DNA from: an uncultured Chitinophagaceae bacterium
GTDB taxonomy: Bacteria; Bacteroidota; Bacteroidia; Chitinophagales; Chitinophagaceae
Direction of reading: 5' to 3'
DNA: 64,000 nt
Assembly: GCA_937907395.1 (NCBI GenBank)
Contig: CALCII010000012.1
Span: forward strand, 1 to 64,000
Shown: positions 60,966 through 64,000 of the stretch, one piece after another
Layout of the letters: each line of letters starts with the position of its first letter
Numbering within the stretch: position 1 is the stretch's first letter
Position numbers and translations under genes: made by a program
Notes under the pieces: model-generated
The model's input: only the letters and a program-made list of their open reading frames with translations
Told to the model about the DNA's origin: nothing
Database searches by the model: none

Positions 60966-62772
60966 ATGCTTCGGAACGGGCAAACTGCATTTCGTGCAGC
61001 TTGGCGTAATGCCCGCCTCTTGTAAGCAATTCATCATGCGTACCCATTTCTTTGATTTCGCCTTTGTCTAATACAATAATCTTATCGGCTTTACGAATGG
61101 TGGAAAGGCGATGAGCAATCACAATGGAAGTTCTCCCTTCGATCAATTTATCGATGGCTTTCTGGATGAGTTGTTCCGATTCTGTATCAATAGAGGAAGT
61201 AGCTTCATCCAAAACCAACACAGCCGGGTTGTACAACAAAGCCCTGATGAAGCTGAGTAACTGTCGCTGCCCCTGTGATAAAGTAGCCCCTCTTTCCATG
61301 ACATTATAATCATAATTACCGGGCAGTTTCATAATGAAGTCATGCAAACCAATCAGTTTAGCAGCTTCAACCACCTGCTCACGGGAAATCTGATCATTGC
61401 GAAGGGTTACATTTTCTACGATAGTTCCGGCAAACAGGAAAACATCCTGTAATACAACTCCTATTCTGCTGCGTAGCCGGCCCGGGTCATATTCCTGAAC
61501 GGGAATACCATCAACACGTATATCGCCTTTTTGTATTTCGTACAACCGGTTCAGCAAACTGATGACTGATGTTTTGCCGCTGCCTGTATGACCAACAAGT
61601 GCAATGGTTTCTCCGGGTTTTGCCTGGAAGGAAACATTTTTCAATACCCAGTTTTCCTTATCATAAGCAAACCAAACCTGATCAAATTCAATTGCCCCGG
61701 CTGAAACGGCAGCAGTTGGCGAGTAACCACCCGCAGGAGGTTTCAAAGAATCATCATTATCCAGTACCGCAAACACACGCTCACTGGCAACCATGCCCAT
61801 CTGTAACACATTAAACTTATCGGCAATAAAACGAAGCGGACGGAATAACATATTTAACAACAGAATGAAAGCCATTACTTCACCTGCCATCTTAGCTCCC
61901 GAAACATTTTGTGCATTTATTGCCTGTCCGGCTCCAAACCAAACCAGCAATCCCAGCGAAACAGCCAGGATGATTTCAACAACGGGGAAGAAAACCGAAT
62001 ATGCAAAGATGGCGCTGATGTTGGCGTTCCGGTGTTCTTTATTAATCTCGTTAAATTTTTTAAACTCCTTCTCTTCAGCAGCAAATGCCTGCACCACCTG
62101 CATACCCTGAATATGCTCCTGTACAAATGCATTTAAAGATGCAACTGCATTCCGCACACGATGAAAACTTTTGTTGACGCTTTCTTTAAAATAATAAGTC
62201 GCAATAATCAATAAAGGAAACGGAATGAGGCACACCAATGTAAGCTTCCAGTTGAGATAAAACATGGTGAACAATACTGCAACTATAGAAAGCAAATCGG
62301 CAACGATGGGAATAAATCCTTCAGCAAATACATCGCTGATTGTTTCAATGTCATTAACGGTTCTTGTAGTTAGTGTACCAATAGGCGTTTTATCAAACTG
62401 GCGCAAATTGAGATGCAGAATGCGATCAAAGATCTGCAGCCTCAGATCTTTTACTACTGTTTGTCCCAGCCAGGATGTATAATAAGAAAAGAAAAAACGA
62501 AATACTGTTTCAAGCAGGATCAATGCCACTTGCCAGATGGTGATACGAATCACCATTTCGGCCATATTGTGCTGAATGTAATCGTTAACCGTGATGTTGA
62601 TGAGCCAGGGGCGTATGGGGGCCATCACAGCCAACAATACAGATAATACAACTGATGCATAGAATCGTTGCCGGTAGGGTAAGGCATACGACAAAATGCG
62701 TCGCAATAACTTAAAATTAAAAATGCTTTTCTTTCCTTTTTGAGTCGACAAATCCTTGCTTTTGAATGCCAA
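60964..62772 (-). CDS. ABC transporter, MsbA/Sav1866-type exporter (fused permease-ATPase)
   Basis: 602 residues. Six membrane helices in the first 330 residues, then an ATPase domain with Walker A GHTGSGKTS (about residue 388), Q-loop VVLQDVFLF, signature LSQGQRQLLSF and Walker B VLVLDEATSSID, H-loop IVIAHRLST. Exporter type of lipids or drugs; the substrate cannot be read. The start is uncertain: no ATG precedes, the first possible start is a TTG at 62770-62772, which overlaps a TAACTTTG promoter-like box; a TTG seven codons further in (62751) is possible. Confidence 0.9.
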   Translation of the reverse strand: MAFKSKDLSTQKGKKSIFNFKLLRRILSYALPYRQRFYASVVLSVLLAVMAPIRPWLINITVNDYIQHNMAEMVIRITIWQVALILLETVFRFFFSYYTSWLGQTVVKDLRLQIFDRILHLNLRQFDKTPIGTLTTRTVNDIETISDVFAEGFIPIVADLLSIVAVLFTMFYLNWKLTLVCLIPFPLLIIATYYFKESVNKSFHRVRNAVASLNAFVQEHIQGMQVVQAFAAEEKEFKKFNEINKEHRNANISAIFAYSVFFPVVEIILAVSLGLLVWFGAGQAINAQNVSGAKMAGEVMAFILLLNMLFRPLRFIADKFNVLQMGMVASERVFAVLDNDDSLKPPAGGYSPTAAVSAGAIEFDQVWFAYDKENWVLKNVSFQAKPGETIALVGHTGSGKTSVISLLNRLYEIQKGDIRVDGIPVQEYDPGRLRSRIGVVLQDVFLFAGTIVENVTLRNDQISREQVVEAAKLIGLHDFIMKLPGNYDYNVMERGATLSQGQRQLLSFIRALLYNPAVLVLDEATSSIDTESEQLIQKAIDKLIEGRTSIVIAHRLSTIRKADKIIVLDKGEIKEMGTHDELLTRGGHYAKLHEMQFARSEA

Positions 62773-62848
62773 AGTTAATTCCTTTCTTCTTTGGCTGAAG
62801 ATGAACCGTATTACCGGATTTGATTACGGATGAACGGAAGAACATTTA

Positions 62849-64000
62849 TCACAGTTCGCCTGTTGCTTTCCTGTACGCTTTGATAAAGATGGCACCCAGG
62901 TTTTTATGCGGCGGTACATAATCCTTGATCAGCTCATTGGCTTTAGGATCATTTTTAACCGAAGCACTTATTTGTTGCCACATGGGAATCCATTCAATAT
63001 TATTTCCATTGCGCAGGTATTCATTGATAGCCCGGAGAATGGGTTCATTCACAGAATAACTGCCCACTTGTTTGGTAGAGATAATATGAGCATCTTCGTT
63101 TACGTTGAGCACTTTGCTCAGGTTTTGATACCCACCGCAAGAACCCAACATTACAATTCTTGATGAAGGTAACATTTGGCGAATCGTATACTTGAGATGG
63201 TAACTATGTCCACGATGCACCACCATGGTTGGATTGATATTGTTTTGTGTTAAGTAATTAATCAGATGATCCTGTGCCTGAGCATCCAGATCGGTTTTGT
63301 TATCTAACGGAAGATTCGCATAAATGATAACAGGTTTTCCTTTGGTTGATTGAATGGTTACCCATTCTTTGCCGGTTGTGATTTTCCAATCGGGCTTGTT
63401 CGTAAACATGCCCATAAAATTTCGGTATGAAGTTACACCGTCTTCATCACCATAAAAGAATACCTGCTGCACTACCCTGCCGCTATCATCGGCCAGTGAT
63501 TTGTAATCCACTTTATAAACAGGTGGTATGCCTAATTGAGCTGATAAATCAATGGTTGAATCTGACGAAGAACGGAACAGTGTATATAAAATATTATAAA
63601 TAACCTGTCCCCGCCGGTCCTGTGTTTTCTGGCTATTCTCCAGGTTTGTTTGCACCTGGCCAAGGACAAAAGTTCTGAGGTTGGCATTCTGAATACTGCC
63701 ATAACTATCGGCCACATCCACGGCATCTTCCAGTGTACCAGTTTTTTGCAACCCATTCACAAATGCATGCATTAAACGGCGACTGTTGAGCTCTGTCATC
63801 GACTGAAGAAAATTATCCAACGTATTATAGTTGGCCGCCATCTTGATAAACTTCTTAAAGTGGTCGAAACGTACAGTCATTAACAACGAATCGCCCTTTC
63901 TTCCCGGGAACCGATCCATCATGCGTTTGTAGAGGTTGAGATAAGTGCTGGTGTAGATCACTTCTTCGGTAGATACCAGCAGGTAATAAATTTCCTGTGA
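62849..64000 (-). CDS. protein of unknown function with clan-CD-peptidase-like C-terminal pattern (5' end outside window)
   Basis: The frame is open to the right edge of the window (codons continue past a GTG at 63961), so the N-terminus is missing; about 384 residues are visible. The first 200 are helical. The last part has a hydrophobic strand followed by a His block (MVVHRGHSYH, His codons at 63215-63217 and 63206-63208), then 20 residues later a hydrophobic strand ending in a Cys block (RIVMLGSCGGYQN, Cys codon 63137-63139). This His-Gly... Gly-Ser-Cys-Gly order is that of caspase/gingipain/clostripain-type (clan CD) cysteine peptidases. The assignment is by motif only. Its stop is 77 nt from the ABC transporter start. 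Confidence 0.65.
   Translation of the reverse strand, partial: SQEIYYLLVSTEEVIYTSTYLNLYKRMMDRFPGRKGDSLLMTVRFDHFKKFIKMAANYNTLDNFLQSMTELNSRRLMHAFVNGLQKTGTLEDAVDVADSYGSIQNANLRTFVLGQVQTNLENSQKTQDRRGQVIYNILYTLFRSSSDSTIDLSAQLGIPPVYKVDYKSLADDSGRVVQQVFFYGDEDGVTSYRNFMGMFTNKPDWKITTGKEWVTIQSTKGKPVIIYANLPLDNKTDLDAQAQDHLINYLTQNNINPTMVVHRGHSYHLKYTIRQMLPSSRIVMLGSCGGYQNLSKVLNVNEDAHIISTKQVGSYSVNEPILRAINEYLRNGNNIEWIPMWQQISASVKNDPKANELIKDYVPPHKNLGAIFIKAYRKATGEL

Noticed and set aside
1..64000. Mobile elements, prophage or toxin-antitoxin and defence genes
   Set aside because: I looked for transposase, integrase, phage structural, restriction, Cas and toxin motifs in all plausible frames and found none.

Overview
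The window reads as a chromosomal segment from a member of the Bacteroidota, most likely family Chitinophagaceae or a close relative. This is inferred from gene content and promoter style, not from a database search. Supporting signs are type IX secretion and gliding genes (porV, porU, gldJ, gldF, gldG, a PorP/SprF protein), secreted proteins with C-terminal YPNP-type sorting domains, a MurF-alanine racemase fusion, bacillithiol synthesis (bshA), the almost complete lack of Shine-Dalgarno sequences, and many copies of the Bacteroidota -7 box TAnnTTTG just upstream of start codons. I see no rRNA, CRISPR array, insertion sequence, prophage or obvious frameshifted gene. This is mainly a housekeeping region with a few unusual local structures.

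Layout. 1-8.4 kb: the tail of a gene at the left edge, a bidirectional terminator, a large secreted BNR-repeat (VPS10-like) protein, two tandem LolA-like secreted paralogues, adenine deaminase, a small membrane-anchored protein, a short RsmI-type methyltransferase and an EI24/CysZ-like membrane protein. 8.4-20.9 kb: alkyladenine DNA glycosylase with an SLC13 transporter, PorP/SprF, uracil phosphoribosyltransferase, AnmK, a PGM1/ATP-grasp-like ligase, an M28 peptidase, BshA, an EnvC-like protein, and the ispF-dut-DUF4292 operon. 21-27.3 kb: the type IX secretion cluster porU-porV with divergent gldJ. 27.4-36.3 kb: murF, two type IX cargo proteins, methylmalonyl-CoA epimerase, and cysteine desulfurase with an A-type Fe-S carrier. 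36.3-36.9 kb: the only long gene-free gap. 36.9-43.6 kb: gldF-gldG, TerC, murF-alr fusion, lspA. 44-52.8 kb: fumC, enoyl-CoA hydratase, an outer-membrane barrel, a B12-binding protein, gltX, an ARPP-1-like protein with a polysaccharide deacetylase, a lipoprotein and tatD. 52.8-53.07 kb: tRNA-Ser(GGA) followed by an odd structured repeat. 53-55.4 kb: the acpP-fabF-rnc operon. 55.7-60.3 kb: a GNAT acetyltransferase, then the F-type ATP synthase operon atpB-E-F-H-A. 60.6-64 kb: a small PepSY-like lipoprotein, an MsbA-type ABC exporter, and a protein with a clan-CD-peptidase-like His/Cys pattern that runs off the right edge.

How the genes work together. Several products serve the cell envelope: MurF and MurF-Alr build peptidoglycan precursors, AnmK recycles them, an EnvC-like factor may control their hydrolysis, LspA matures lipoproteins (GldJ and several others here), and PorU/PorV/GldJ/PorP carry out type IX secretion of the YPNP-tailed cargo. 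Methylmalonyl-CoA epimerase and the B12-binding domain belong to propionate/methylmalonyl metabolism, and FumC to the TCA cycle.

The most unusual sequence is just after tRNA-Ser. A 34-nt copy of the 3' end of the tRNA is repeated about 66-106 nt downstream, but is split exactly at the T-arm by two adjacent 20-nt hairpins of the same design (7-bp stem, 6-nt loop). Other points worth a look are a 46-nt perfect identity between two otherwise diverged tandem paralogues, promoter boxes so close to start codons that transcripts may be leaderless, and a possible small RNA in the 36.6 kb gap.
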